Shown here piece by piece: positions 1 to 9,717 of a stretch of DNA of 64,000 bases. The notes below the pieces were generated by a model, which saw nothing but the letters and a program-made list of their open reading frames with translations, ran no database searches and had not been told where the DNA came from. The position numbers were made by a program, and so were the translations under genes. Numbering within the stretch: the first letter of the stretch is position 1; each line of letters starts with the position of its first letter. The stretch lies in contig OY101118.1 in the NCBI GenBank assembly GCA_956465555.1, forward strand, positions 2,873,751 to 2,937,750. Direction: 5' to 3'. The DNA comes from Nitzschia sp. pyKryTriq1. Lineage: Eukaryota > Bacillariophyta > Bacillariophyceae > Bacillariales > Bacillariaceae.

Positions 1-362
1 TTTGTCGTGGTCGGAACGGTACGCGTACAAACGCCCGTATGTTCTTCTGTCCTCGACAATGACCCCTAAGTTTCCATGTTCTCGTTTGATCAACAATACT
101 TTTAGTTATAAAAAAATGAAGGACCAATTTCGAAAATTTGACTCCTCTACACAGGGGTCAGGATGAGAAATCATGGGAATGAGATGCGATGATGACGCGT
201 CAAGGCGAGAAAGGAGAAAAATCGCCACCGACCAAGCAAAATTCGACGAAGCTTGTTGGAGGATCCATCCATTCTCACTAAGTCTACGTACTCTCTAGAG
301 ATGCATCATCATCCTGCCCCTTTCAAAAGGCTCTCCTACATATTTGTTAAATCCGACGAACG
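1..362. other. upstream region of the BipA gene, no gene seen
   Basis: This stretch leads into the start codon at 363. I find no convincing reading frame on either strand and no repeat. It is AT-rich in its first half and probably holds the promoter and 5' untranslated region of the GTPase gene. An ATGACGCGTCA-like word lies near 190 and could be a bZIP-type site, but this is weak. Confidence 0.5.
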
Positions 363-2778
363 ATGATCGTTCCGTTCCAGACGGCCAGTCGACGACGACT
401 CTTACCAGCAACAGTCCGATGTCTCTCTACAGGTACCAGTGCTTTTGGAGCAGGGAATGACGTGTTGGTGATGATTCCTCGGACTGTCAGTGCGATGAAC
501 CATCATCATCATAACCATCGGCTGACAGGTACACGGCGGAACATGCATGTGCTTTCGTCGTCAGGCACCAACCGTCATGTTCATGGGCAATGGCCTCCTT
601 TATCACAACTAATGATCGAGCAGCGACAGGTGTCGTGGAAATCTACTGTTGCAGCCGCACAAGAAGAGGAAGAACAACACCAAGACTATGTTGTGAGGCA
701 GAGATCGGGTGTGAGGAACGTTGCTATTATTGCCCACGTCGACCATGGTAAGGCCTACCTACTGCACTGCAGACTTGGCATACCGTAGTCGTGTTTTGAT
801 TCCTGACAAATCTTGCTTTTTAGGGAAGACCACACTGGTAGACAAACTGCTGCGAGCTTCCTCAACGGAGGACAGTAAGGAACAAACTGAAGATAGGCTT
901 TTAGACTGTGGCGAGTTGGAGAGAGAACGAGGAATTACAATCACTTCAAAAGTAACACGGTGTGACTATCGGGATACTATTGTTAATATTGTCGATACCC
1001 CGGGTCACGCCGATTTCTGTGGAGAGGTTGATCGGATCCTTTCGCTTGTTGACGGTGTCTGTCTGGTGGTGGACGCTGCCGAAGGTCCGATGGCTCAGAC
1101 AAAGTATGTTTTGAGCCGAGCTTTGAATCTTGGTTTGCGTCCAATGGTGGTTCTCAACAAGGTCGATAGACCAGATGGTTGGAATCGCATCGAAACAGGA
1201 GAAACAGAATCGCAGCTACTGGATCTTTTTGATACTTTGGGCGCCGATGAGAGTCAAATGGATTACCTGACTTTATATGCAAGTGCTCGCGATGGTTGGG
1301 TCACGGAAGATTATGGCATTGCTCAATCTATTGTACAAGGTACCATTGACAACAAGTCAAACGAAGAGATTGGGATGAAATCATTGCTCGACCGCATTTT
1401 GGATACCATACCAGAACCCACCGTTCATTGCTATGACGTCGAAAGCGCAGGAGGGAATGAGCCAGTGCCTGGCGAAGCTCTGAAGGATGATCGATTCTCA
1501 CTTGCGGCTGTTACGGTTGGATACGACGCGTATCTCGGAAGAACATGCACTGGCCGAATCAACTCGGGGTCTGTGTCATTAAACGACGAAGTTACATTCC
1601 TACGACGTGACGGGGCTGAAGGTGGTGCTAGTGATGACATTTCAGCTTCCGTCCTAGGGGGGATTTTTGTTAATCGCGGCATCTCCAGAACTGTATTGGA
1701 CGCTGGTGTAGCGTACGCCGGGGATATTGTGACGCTTGCTGGCGTGCCGGACCAAATCGCAGTCGGTGACACCTTGACCGGCGCCGCGAAACCCGTCCCG
1801 CAACCTTTGCCGACACCCCCCTTGGCCCCCCCTACCCTTTCGATGGAGTTCGGAGCTAACGACGGGCCTTTGGCCGGGCAAGAAGGAAAAGAAGTCACGC
1901 CCTCCAAAATCCGAAGCCGCTTGATTGCTGAGACTGATAATAATGTCACCTTGAATATCAAAAAGTCCGAGTCAGATGGCGAAAAGACGACTGTTTTCGC
2001 TCGAGGAGAGTTGCAGTTGGGTATCTTGATCGAGCAGATGCGGCGCGAAGGGTACGAGCTTGTCATCAGCCCTCCACAAATTGTGACCAAAGTCGACGAA
2101 GATGGAAACTTGACTGAGCCTTTTGAAGATGTCACGGTCGATGTAGACAGCGAATTCGCTGGTTTGGTGGTTTCATCTTTGACTGGCGATCGAAAGGGAA
2201 CCTTGGTGGAAATGGTCGAATCCTTAGATGGAAAGACTCGCTTGCGCTTGGAGGTACCGAGTCGTGGTCTCCTTGGATTCCATTCGAGTATAGCAACAGC
2301 CACGAAGGGAACTGCCGTGGTCAATCATGTGTTTTTGGAAGATAGAAAACATGTCGGCATGCTTGGTGACGGACTTGAAAAAGGAAAATTAATTTGTACC
2401 GAAACGGGCAAGTCGACACAGTACGCATTGGCTTCCCTAGCCGCCCGTGGAGTTCTGTTCGTGGGCCCAGGAGAAAAAGTATACAACGGGCAGGTCATCG
2501 GCGAGCATGCAAAAGCTGGTGATCTGGATGTTAATCCTGTCCGCGCCAAGGCGGTTTCAAACATGCGCACCCAGAATAAGGACGAGAAGGTCTATCTTGC
2601 ACCGCCCAAGAAGATGAGCATCGAAGAATTGATTGGGTACATGTCGACAGACGAAGTCTTAGAAGTCACCCCCGCGAGCTTGCGCCTTCGCAAAGCCGAA
2701 CTGGATCCCATCGAAAGAAAAAAGGCTTCTCGCGTCAAGAAGCAACAACAAGATGCCATGAAAGCGAAGAAAAAATGA
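363..2778 (+). CDS. typA: BipA/TypA family translational GTPase, organellar
   Basis: Ribosome-associated GTPase of the EF-G-like BipA/TypA family, 779 aa from exons 363-747 and 824-2778 (76-bp GT-AG intron 748-823). The splice falls inside the P-loop and restores AHVDHGKTTL, which proves the junction. Other G motifs follow: GITITSK (switch I), DTPGHADF (G3), NKVDRP (G4) and ASARDGW (G5). After the GTPase domain come the beta-barrel domain, the EF-G III/V-like domains (near RLIAETDNNVTL and RGLLGFHSSIAT) and the BipA C-terminal domain, ending in a Lys-rich tail. The first 115 residues form an Arg/Ser/His-rich extension absent from bacterial BipA (about 600 aa) with no hydrophobic signal peptide, which I read as a mitochondrial presequence. 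A plastid location cannot be excluded. Gene order gives no further hint. Family call is firm, targeting is inference. Confidence 0.95.
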
Positions 2779-2921
2779 CTCTGACTGGGAGTCCAGAAGC
2801 AAAGCGAGCGCGTAGATGCTTGCACTATTCAAGCTCAGTAGCATATTGTTAGCTTGAAGTCCGGCTAATAGCAGTAGGAGCAGTTGACGAAGAAACAAAG
2901 TACTCCTCCCTCGACTACTTC

Positions 2922-3415
2922 CGGTACCATAGACGTCCAAAATATTCTTCGCCTCTTTAGCATGTAGGACTATGACGAAGTACGAGGAAAAACAAGATTG
3001 TAGCCACCATCATCATCGCCTTCTTGACTTTGCAAAATCTATCTACACCAGGTACCAGGTGCAGTAGCTATGAATTGTTCCAGAATCACAAAACTACAGT
3101 ACCCAGTATGTACCGGGTATATGTACCGGTGTACCGGTACCGGTACCGGTACCGGTATGTACTAAAAGAGTCGGTACCATAGACGTCCAAAATATTCTTC
3201 GCCTCTTTAGCATGTAGGACTATGACGAAGTACGAGGAAAAACAAGATTGTAGCCACCATCATCATCGCCTTCTTGACTTTGCAAAATCTATCTACACCA
3301 GGTACCAGGTGCAGTAGCTATGAATTGTTCCAGAATCACAAAACTACAGTACCCAGTATGTACCGGGTATGTACCGGTGTACCGGTACCGGTACCGGTAT
3401 GTACTAAAAGAGTCG
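2922..3415. repeat. 250-bp tandem duplication between two genes
   Basis: Two head-to-tail copies of about 250 bp: 2922-3173 and 3172-3415. They start with CGGTACCATAGACGTCC and end with GTACTAAAAGAGTCG. Read side by side they look identical except that the first copy has one extra AT and one extra ACCGGT unit inside its palindromic GTACCGGTAC run. Near-identity points to a recent duplication. The unit carries the ACCGGT cluster that recurs upstream of many genes here, so the next gene (start about 3658) has a doubled upstream element. No coding capacity is evident. The remaining bases between the BipA stop (2778) and 3657 are unremarkable. Confidence 0.93.
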
Positions 3416-3657
3416 ATGACCATTAGGGGGTATCCAGTCTCAATGGATATATCTCCCCCTTTTCCCAAGCGTGTCGTTTTTTCATCCCACAATCCACAAT
3501 CCAATCCCATAACAATCGACGATGACGACGACCGACCGACCACGCAAGCGAAAGAAAAAGCAGCAATGGCAAAAAGGAAGAATAGGCTCCATGCGACGTA
3601 CAACGTCGACACGCATTATTCCGGAACCCTATGGTTTGACGAGGATATTACTTGAAG

Positions 3658-4542
3658 ATGATGCAGTCGCTACTTTGGAATATCTGTCAGCCGTGGTTGC
3701 TGATACTCAGAGGTTGCATCGGATTTGATTTTCGGCTGACGACGAAAGCCAAAAATCCTCTTGGCAACGCCGGCGCCCTACAAGACTTTCTATCACGGCC
3801 AGTTCATTGGCCTCAAATCGTTGCCAGCTCTGACAAGGTGCAAAGTGATAAATTCAATGTCGAAGATGTCATGAAGCCTGGGCAATCGGTGGACGAGATT
3901 TTCGGCATGGGACTTTTGAGCGTTACGTGGACATGCCGACAAGCCCAACCGGGTCGATTTATCGTAGAGTCCCCGAGTGGGGTACCTGGTATTGCTACAG
4001 ATTGCAGCATGCAGTTTGATATTCAAGACGATGGTGTGGACTTGACCATGGGTTTTACTCCCGTTTCTCCTTTGGCGTATTTAGCTACCCCAGTGCTGGT
4101 AGTCGACAACTGGATAGCACTGAACGTGTTGTTACCAGCAGCAATGGATCCCACTCCTCTCGATTCGTTTCGCAAACTCATGGGTGCCTTGTATGGCGTC
4201 GCAGGTCTAGCACATGCGGTGGACCTTTGGTTGGGAGGATCGGTGTTGTTCACATCGTTTGGCTTGGCACCGTTCGCCGACCTGCCAATGGAAGGGCAAG
4301 TCTACGCGGTGTTGTGGTGTGCCGTCGGCCCACTTTCCTACATCTTAAGCCACTTCGGAGGCTCGTCCAAGAGACTCGGAGACTTGGGAATATTCGTGTA
4401 TGGACTTGTGGAAGTCCTTGGGGCTGTTCTAACTGGCAATCAAGAGGCCTGGACGAATGCAGTTGGTGTTCAGTTGGTGGTGCTCGCAGCTTGGTTGTAC
4501 TCAAAGCAAAAGCAGGAATCAATAGCGCTAAGTTCAATTTGA
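3658..4542 (+). CDS. membrane protein with SRPBCC-like N-terminal part, function unknown
   Basis: About 294 aa if translation starts at the first ATG in this frame (3658). Residues about 35-150 resemble the START/SRPBCC lipid- or polyketide-binding fold (ALQDFLSRPVHWPQIVASS, then beta-rich stretches and a proline-rich turn). The C-terminal half has four likely membrane segments, beginning near LMGALYGVAGLAHAVDLWLG and ending near VGVQLVVLAAWLYSKQ. The N-terminus is doubtful: another open frame with an ATG at 3522 runs to 3728 and overlaps it, so a missed intron, a frameshift in the sequence or a short upstream reading frame is possible. With the 3658 start the first 25 residues are hydrophobic and could be a signal peptide. 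Similar uncharacterised proteins are known to me from algae, but I cannot name the family. Confidence 0.6.
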   Translation: MMQSLLWNICQPWLLILRGCIGFDFRLTTKAKNPLGNAGALQDFLSRPVHWPQIVASSDKVQSDKFNVEDVMKPGQSVDEIFGMGLLSVTWTCRQAQPGRFIVESPSGVPGIATDCSMQFDIQDDGVDLTMGFTPVSPLAYLATPVLVVDNWIALNVLLPAAMDPTPLDSFRKLMGALYGVAGLAHAVDLWLGGSVLFTSFGLAPFADLPMEGQVYAVLWCAVGPLSYILSHFGGSSKRLGDLGIFVYGLVEVLGAVLTGNQEAWTNAVGVQLVVLAAWLYSKQKQESIALSSI

Positions 4543-5445
4543 GTCTGGAAAGCATCTACTCTGAGAATGATGGAGGGTTGATAAGTCACTGTTTTATGAA
4601 AAGTCTCCTGCAAAAAATGAAGACCGGGTGCTCTTCCCTCCAGCGATTCCTCATCCTGTTGACGCTTCGTGTGACCACTGATGGTATTACACCACTTGTC
4701 ACCCGCAAGGCAGAATAGTCAGGGAATAGCGAGACAAGGCTTGAACGAGTATGACCTCAAATCATACTGCACTACTGCCGACGACATACTCCAAAAAATA
4801 GAAGAATAACGAGAAATCAATGATTGCTAGACTACAGTAGTAGATGCTTGATTTCTCCATTCAGATTATTCGCGATTTATTTCAGTCACGAAGAATGATG
4901 CATGATGAATGAATGAAAGAAGATGATGTTCAATCCCAAATCTTTCTCTTTCACGGCGGCATCTATCGGACTGACGTTTGTCATTCTGCTTTGGATTTTT
5001 GTATTGCTCAAGCATGGCGAAGCTCAGGCACAGGCATAATAAATTCTTGTGAGGGCTTATTTGAAGGATGATTGTATTCGCACAAGTTCAAGGCAGAAAA
5101 GGGAAGTTTGGAGGTTCTTCTGCTTTATCTCTCGGAATTCTTTTTCAACATGTGGCTGGGAGAGACGAATGCAAACGATTGTGTGACCTCCCTCCGAAAG
5201 CCAGGGCGAAGTTGGAATGCATGAGCGGTTTTTTCTTATTATCGAGGCAAGTGGGGTCAAAACGTGAGTTCAGAGAATCGAAGACTTTATTTTCTCACAC
5301 TACAGACAGTCGCTCGGCGGCGTCCCGGGATTTACCCGGAATTGGACGTATTATTATTTGTCCGGGGGGCAGGGTGCGTGACGACACCGATCCACCAATT
5401 CCTCATTAGTATTTCATTTTGGAGCCAAGAGGAAGAGGGGCCACG
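4543..5445. other. intergenic region with one possible micro-gene
   Basis: About 900 bp between two genes on the same strand. Apart from the small reading frame at 4923-5039 I see no supported gene. The frame open at 5068-5409 has no recognisable protein character. The last 30 bases before 5446 are purine-rich and probably leader sequence of the ALMT-like gene. Confidence 0.5.
4923..5039 (+). CDS. possible 38-aa single-span membrane micro-protein
   Basis: A short frame starting with two ATG codons encodes 38 residues. A polar start (MMFNPKSFSFTAAS) is followed by about 17 hydrophobic residues (IGLTFVILLWIFVLLK) and a hydrophilic tail ending EAQAQA. It has the shape of a small subunit of a membrane complex such as those of photosystems or respiratory complexes, but I cannot match it to any known subunit. 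It is preceded by an in-frame stop (4914-4916), so it is either a complete micro-gene or the last exon of something I cannot see. A chance frame of this length is quite possible. Confidence 0.25.
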   Translation: MMFNPKSFSFTAASIGLTFVILLWIFVLLKHGEAQAQA

Positions 5446-7080
5446 ATGATGTTAGCATCAGGGAAACGCGAATCCAATGAAGACTCCCCTCTTTTGTGGC
5501 TAGAGAACAATGAGGCCACCTCGTCCCCGCTAACTCTTCCGACGTACTCCTCGGACGAGGATATACCGGCCAGTGTGAAAGATGAATCTTTGCCTATTGA
5601 TATAGAAATTCAAGAGCCGATCAGGGACCCTCCTGCAAAGAAGACGAAGAAAAGCAGGTGGTCCAAGGTAGACACCACTGCCTTTCAGTTTGCCATACGC
5701 ATGGCCATATTGCTGTGGGTTTCTTCTCTTTTTGTCTTGATTCGAACGGATGATTACCACTGGCCGGATGGCATGTGGGTTTTGGTCACAGTGCTCTTTG
5801 TAAGCTGGTTTCCTCAACTGGATGCTGCTTCCGTCATCGAAAAGATCGTGCAGCGTTTGCTCGGGACTTTCCTTGGCGCCTTCCTGGGTCTGGCTTGTGG
5901 TTTCGCATCCCTTGTCTTCACTGATCATCATTTGACTCAATCAATCTTCTTGGGTACATGCGTCTTCATTTTCAACTTTTTGATCATCTTTGTTGCTGGC
6001 CAGTTCAAGGTGGCCAGAGACAAAGTTATCAAGCGCTTCGCCTACGCTACGATACTTTGTGTTTTGACATTCTGCATTTGCATCTTGCCTTTCTCAGAAA
6101 ACGAAGACCCAAAGTACGGCCGTGCCGTTTCCCGTGTGCTCAATGTGGTTATCGGATGCATAATCGGAGGTCTGGGTTCGATAATTATTGTTCCCAAATC
6201 CACTACCGACGTCCTGTACGCAAAAGCGTCTCGACAGGTTTCCATGGCCGGCGAAGCCGCCGAGGCGGTTTTGAATGTTTCCGCGGACTTCTTTGCTGGA
6301 CGCATTGAGGTTAGCCGGCTCGCAGACGAACTCCTCAACACGCCATTGGAAAGCGAGCTACGATGGAAATTGGCGCGGAGCTCCAGTAGTCTAAGCAGCT
6401 TAAGTACAGTGGATGCAGGAGCCACCGACGTTGCTCTGAAAAAGTATGAAGACGCTATCGCCGATTGGAGGTTGAGCAAGATGCTCTTTCCTTTGGTGAA
6501 GTATGATCCCTTCAAGTTGTTCAAGATTAACGTGCAAGAAGATACCAGTGATGCATTTCACACCGAGATTGCTAGAACGCTCGCCCGCTGCCTGCGCATT
6601 CAAACGACGATTGTGGTGGTAGATGGTATGGTGCGAAGTGACGCAGACTACGACTTTACATCCCATCAGCTCGAGTCTTTTTCCGAAGCAGGGTCGCTCA
6701 TCCGAACGATGCTCACGATACCACTTAATAGAGATAAAAGCAATGTCGCTGCAAATGTTCTCTTTCAGAAATTGGAAGAAACTCGTCGGGCCATCCATCG
6801 TATGTCCATCGCCGTCGCAGATGCAGAAGCCCTCTCGGATCCTGAACGCAACGAAGGTCTCAAAGAATTCCAGTTGAAACTATTGTCGAAAGAAAATTTC
6901 GCCGAAACGCTACACACATGTAATGGTGATGAAATGGGCCGCGGAATCCCGATTAATGCTACGGGAAGAGACGATAACACGCTATTCTTTCTGCAATTGG
7001 TGGAACATCTGATTCTACGTTCGCTGCGTTTGTATCAAGCCTGGACCCATGTGGAGTCAATCCGCCAACGAAAGAAATAA
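5446..7080 (+). CDS. ALMT/FUSC-superfamily anion channel or exporter
   Basis: Predicted 544-aa plasma- or endomembrane protein of the group that includes plant aluminium-activated malate transporters and bacterial aromatic-acid exporters. The first 75 residues are polar and acidic. Residues about 78-250 contain six close membrane segments, with the typical run of RTDDYHWPDGMWVLVTVLFV, the QRLLGTFLGAFLGLACGF helix (conserved GT..GA) and a last segment VLNVVIGCIIGGLGSIIIVP. The remaining 290 residues form a soluble, helix-rich cytosolic domain as in ALMT proteins. No intron is needed. The start at 5446 is the first of two adjacent ATG codons. The substrate cannot be deduced: malate or another organic or inorganic anion is most likely from the family. 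Confidence 0.75.
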   Translation: MMLASGKRESNEDSPLLWLENNEATSSPLTLPTYSSDEDIPASVKDESLPIDIEIQEPIRDPPAKKTKKSRWSKVDTTAFQFAIRMAILLWVSSLFVLIRTDDYHWPDGMWVLVTVLFVSWFPQLDAASVIEKIVQRLLGTFLGAFLGLACGFASLVFTDHHLTQSIFLGTCVFIFNFLIIFVAGQFKVARDKVIKRFAYATILCVLTFCICILPFSENEDPKYGRAVSRVLNVVIGCIIGGLGSIIIVPKSTTDVLYAKASRQVSMAGEAAEAVLNVSADFFAGRIEVSRLADELLNTPLESELRWKLARSSSSLSSLSTVDAGATDVALKKYEDAIADWRLSKMLFPLVKYDPFKLFKINVQEDTSDAFHTEIARTLARCLRIQTTIVVVDGMVRSDADYDFTSHQLESFSEAGSLIRTMLTIPLNRDKSNVAANVLFQKLEETRRAIHRMSIAVADAEALSDPERNEGLKEFQLKLLSKENFAETLHTCNGDEMGRGIPINATGRDDNTLFFLQLVEHLILRSLRLYQAWTHVESIRQRKK

Positions 7081-7737
7081 AGAAATAGAATACAGTTTTG
7101 GATGCACGAGTACTTGTGCCCCGTCAAGATGAAAGTACAGTATCAATACTACTAGATCACAGAAAATAACACTCGTTACGAATACTGTGTTATTTTTGGT
7201 GTCAATCCCTCATGGTCGGAACGAAGTTTTGTGTTTGTCCCATTTTGGGACACGTGTAGAACTCTGTTCGTGGGATTTCGTGCGTCAGTCCAAAGTTTGC
7301 GCGACACATACGTAGCACGCGATACGCGATGCTGATTATTACGGCATCTGCGGACGTCGGTCGCTACGACGCACACCGCCCACATATACTGTACCATTTG
7401 CCCCTGGATACCGCGTACGCTACTCCACGCTGTACTCGTACCGGTATACGTCCCCGTGGTATGCAATCCATCCACAAAACGGAATGATCGACGATGATGG
7501 GTCAAGAAAAGTCTCTCAAACATCACCTTCGCATACATCAAAGTCACAGCTATTCCAACAGCTCAACATATTGTTGCCTCTGCTGCCGTTTTCGTTGTAC
7601 TGTATTCTCAAAGTCGTATACGAACTGTCTTCAGTGTCGCCCATCGCATCGCAATTTCCTTTCTTCCGAGTGAGTCGTCGATCTGCTGGCACGTGGTGAA
7701 CTACTTCATACCGGTAGGTTGACACCGATCCGTTGAT
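7081..7737. other. intergenic region with an ACCGGT element
   Basis: No gene is supported. A short GTACCGGTATAC cluster lies around 7437-7450, about 290 bp before the next start codon, matching the placement of similar clusters elsewhere in the window. The rest is ordinary mixed sequence. Confidence 0.5.
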
Positions 7738-9030
7738 ATGATGCAGTACTTCTTGATATCGTCAGTCTCGTGGCTCCTGTTCCAGTTACTGCCATGTCGT
7801 GCCTTTACATCAGGCCCCGCGTTCACATCCAGACCGCTGACTTCTCAAGTCCCAGAGGTGAAGAAGACGCAGTTGTTCTTGGCCAAGACGACCAAGAAGA
7901 AAAAGAACACCAAAGTAGGCGGTGGTGGTTTGAAAGGATTTGGTGGGATAACAAGCTCCTCCAAATCTTCCGATGCTTCTGTGGACATTGATCGCTCCAA
8001 AGAAGCCAGAGAATTCTATGACTTTCTGGAAAAGGGATCGGCTGGAGACACTTTGAGTCGATGTGCTCTTGGATACTTTCCACTCGATAATCCAGATTCT
8101 GATTCCAAACTAAGGGGGGTTGTGGCACTGAAAGCTTTGAAAAAGGGCGACAATTTGATTCGCATTCCCTATGAGCTGGCCATAAATTTGGGCCAAGAAG
8201 GTTCAAATCCAGCTATCCCTGCCCTAAAATTTCTCAGAGAATACTGCCAAGTTTTGCGAGACGACGAATCAGGAAAGGAGTCCTCCAGTTCTGGAAAACG
8301 AGCGTATTTTCAAATGCTACCAGACTTTCGGGGGGAGGATTGCATGGGCAGTACTGATTTCTTTTCGGAAGAAGCTCTCGAAGCACTGCAAGCGCCACTA
8401 ATTGTGGAGGAAACCATGCAGCGGCGGAAACAGGTCGAATCTCTATTCGAATCGGACGTTGACGGCACTTTTTCGTCCTGGATCGACGGTACGCCTGTCA
8501 ATTTGGAGCATCTACAGTGGGCTGTTTGGTTGATCACCTCTCGGGTCTTGACGGTCCAAGGCGCGGAGGATGAGGGCAAATCGTATCGTCTACTAATTCC
8601 ATTCTTGGACATGTGTAATCATGACCGATCGAGTTCTCATATATTGACGGGCCGAGCTGTTCCAGGAGGCGAGCTGAAGGTTGTGGCCGGTGGGGTGGTC
8701 AAGGAGGGCGAGCAGATTAATATTTGCTATGGAGGTGGTGTGGCTGGCAATGACCGCTTTGTTCAAGACTATGGTTTCTTGGACACGAGTGACAACTCCA
8801 AAGCATATACGCTGGTAGCACAACAGATCATAGGGAAGAAACGAATGGTTGAGGGTGCCGGAGCAGGAAAACTCATGTCGACCGCTGACATGGAACGAAC
8901 GTTAGAGAAATTACGAACCACAACGATGGATCAAGACAAGAAACTTCTTGAAAGTGCCAGTGATCCTCAAATGAAAGCAGCATATCGATATCGCTTGGGA
9001 GTGAAAGAAGCGCTCTCGAAATTATTGTGA
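7738..9030 (+). CDS. plastid SET-domain protein methyltransferase (Rubisco LSMT/SETD3-like)
   Basis: 430-aa protein of the SET family that methylates lysine (or histidine in SETD3) on non-histone proteins. The N-terminus is a signal peptide ending LPCRAFTSGPAF, with Phe after the cleavage site as in diatom plastid pre-proteins, then a basic Lys/Gly-rich linker (about 45-70). The split SET domain shows GVVALKALKKGDNLIRIP at about 128 and, after the inserted helical part, LIPFLDMCNHDRSSSH at about 287, where NHD takes the place of the usual NH(S/C) cofactor-binding motif, and EGEQINICYGGG followed by YGFLDTSDN. The last 90 residues correspond to the Rubisco-LSMT substrate-binding domain. The real substrate is unknown: Rubisco large subunit or plastid aldolase are the family precedents. 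Single exon. Two adjacent ATG codons at 7738 and 7741. Confidence 0.85.
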   Translation: MMQYFLISSVSWLLFQLLPCRAFTSGPAFTSRPLTSQVPEVKKTQLFLAKTTKKKKNTKVGGGGLKGFGGITSSSKSSDASVDIDRSKEAREFYDFLEKGSAGDTLSRCALGYFPLDNPDSDSKLRGVVALKALKKGDNLIRIPYELAINLGQEGSNPAIPALKFLREYCQVLRDDESGKESSSSGKRAYFQMLPDFRGEDCMGSTDFFSEEALEALQAPLIVEETMQRRKQVESLFESDVDGTFSSWIDGTPVNLEHLQWAVWLITSRVLTVQGAEDEGKSYRLLIPFLDMCNHDRSSSHILTGRAVPGGELKVVAGGVVKEGEQINICYGGGVAGNDRFVQDYGFLDTSDNSKAYTLVAQQIIGKKRMVEGAGAGKLMSTADMERTLEKLRTTTMDQDKKLLESASDPQMKAAYRYRLGVKEALSKLL

Positions 9031-9297
9031 TGCAATAAGAGGTAACGAGTATAAATTTGTTTGTGCAGCGCAAAGTTCTGACTATGGAACCTTTCAAATA
9101 TTTCAACAAGCTATGTACGCTAGTTTTAGTCATCGAATTTGAGGGTGTATACTTGTACTTTCGACCGGTGTGGGCTGTTGGCATTCAGTGAGTCAATGGG
9201 CGTATGAAAGCTTGAATGAATCTGAGATATCCACGTTCGCAAAAAGAAATGTATCGCTGGTCGCGAAAGGGAAGACTGACTGACTCTTTCTCAACGT

Positions 9298-9717
9298 TTA
9301 AACGCTAAGATCCAACTCATCGTCGTCGTCCAAGATTCCTGTTTCAAACTTGTTCAAACGCTCCTTCGGGTCTTTGACCTTGATTCCAGCAATTTGAGCA
9401 ACACCCAAGAGTTCTTCCAGTTCACTCGCCCTTAATGATTGTTGGTCATCTTGGAGCTGACGCCTGAAGTCACCCTGCTCGCGCATCTGGTAGCCATCAA
9501 AGTATCGCCGATCTCCACGAGCAAATTCCTCCGGAACCATCTCGCGGCTACCGCCAATGCCCCATCCACCGGTGCCATTTCCATCGTAAAGCTGAGTGCT
9601 GGAAGCAGTAGATGATTGATGTGTTCCAAAGTTGGCCGCCGGAGAGAATGCCGCTACAGTGAGCGTGGATGCTGCCAGCACGAGGCTAGTTGCAGCAAGA
9701 TGATACGATCGAACCAT
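9298..9717 (-). CDS. small plastid-targeted protein of unknown function
   Basis: 139 aa, single exon, convergent with the SET gene (267 bp between their stops). The first 23 residues are a signal peptide (SLVLAASTLTVAAFSPAA) with Phe at the probable cleavage site, the diatom plastid signature. The mature part has an aromatic stretch (RGDRRYFDGYQMREQGDFRR) and an acidic end (DDDDELDL). Small size, charge and the plastid signal fit a regulatory or assembly factor, but I recognise no family. The gene starts only about 125 bp from an upstream cluster of GTAC/ACCGGT words at 9838-9925. Confidence 0.7.
   Translation of the reverse strand: MVRSYHLAATSLVLAASTLTVAAFSPAANFGTHQSSTASSTQLYDGNGTGGWGIGGSREMVPEEFARGDRRYFDGYQMREQGDFRRQLQDDQQSLRASELEELLGVAQIAGIKVKDPKERLNKFETGILDDDDELDLSV

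Noticed and set aside
1431-2324. Long open frame (297 codons) on the minus strand inside the BipA gene
   Set aside because: It mirrors the codons of the GTPase gene, has Ser/Pro/Arg-biased composition and no family features. It is an antisense shadow.
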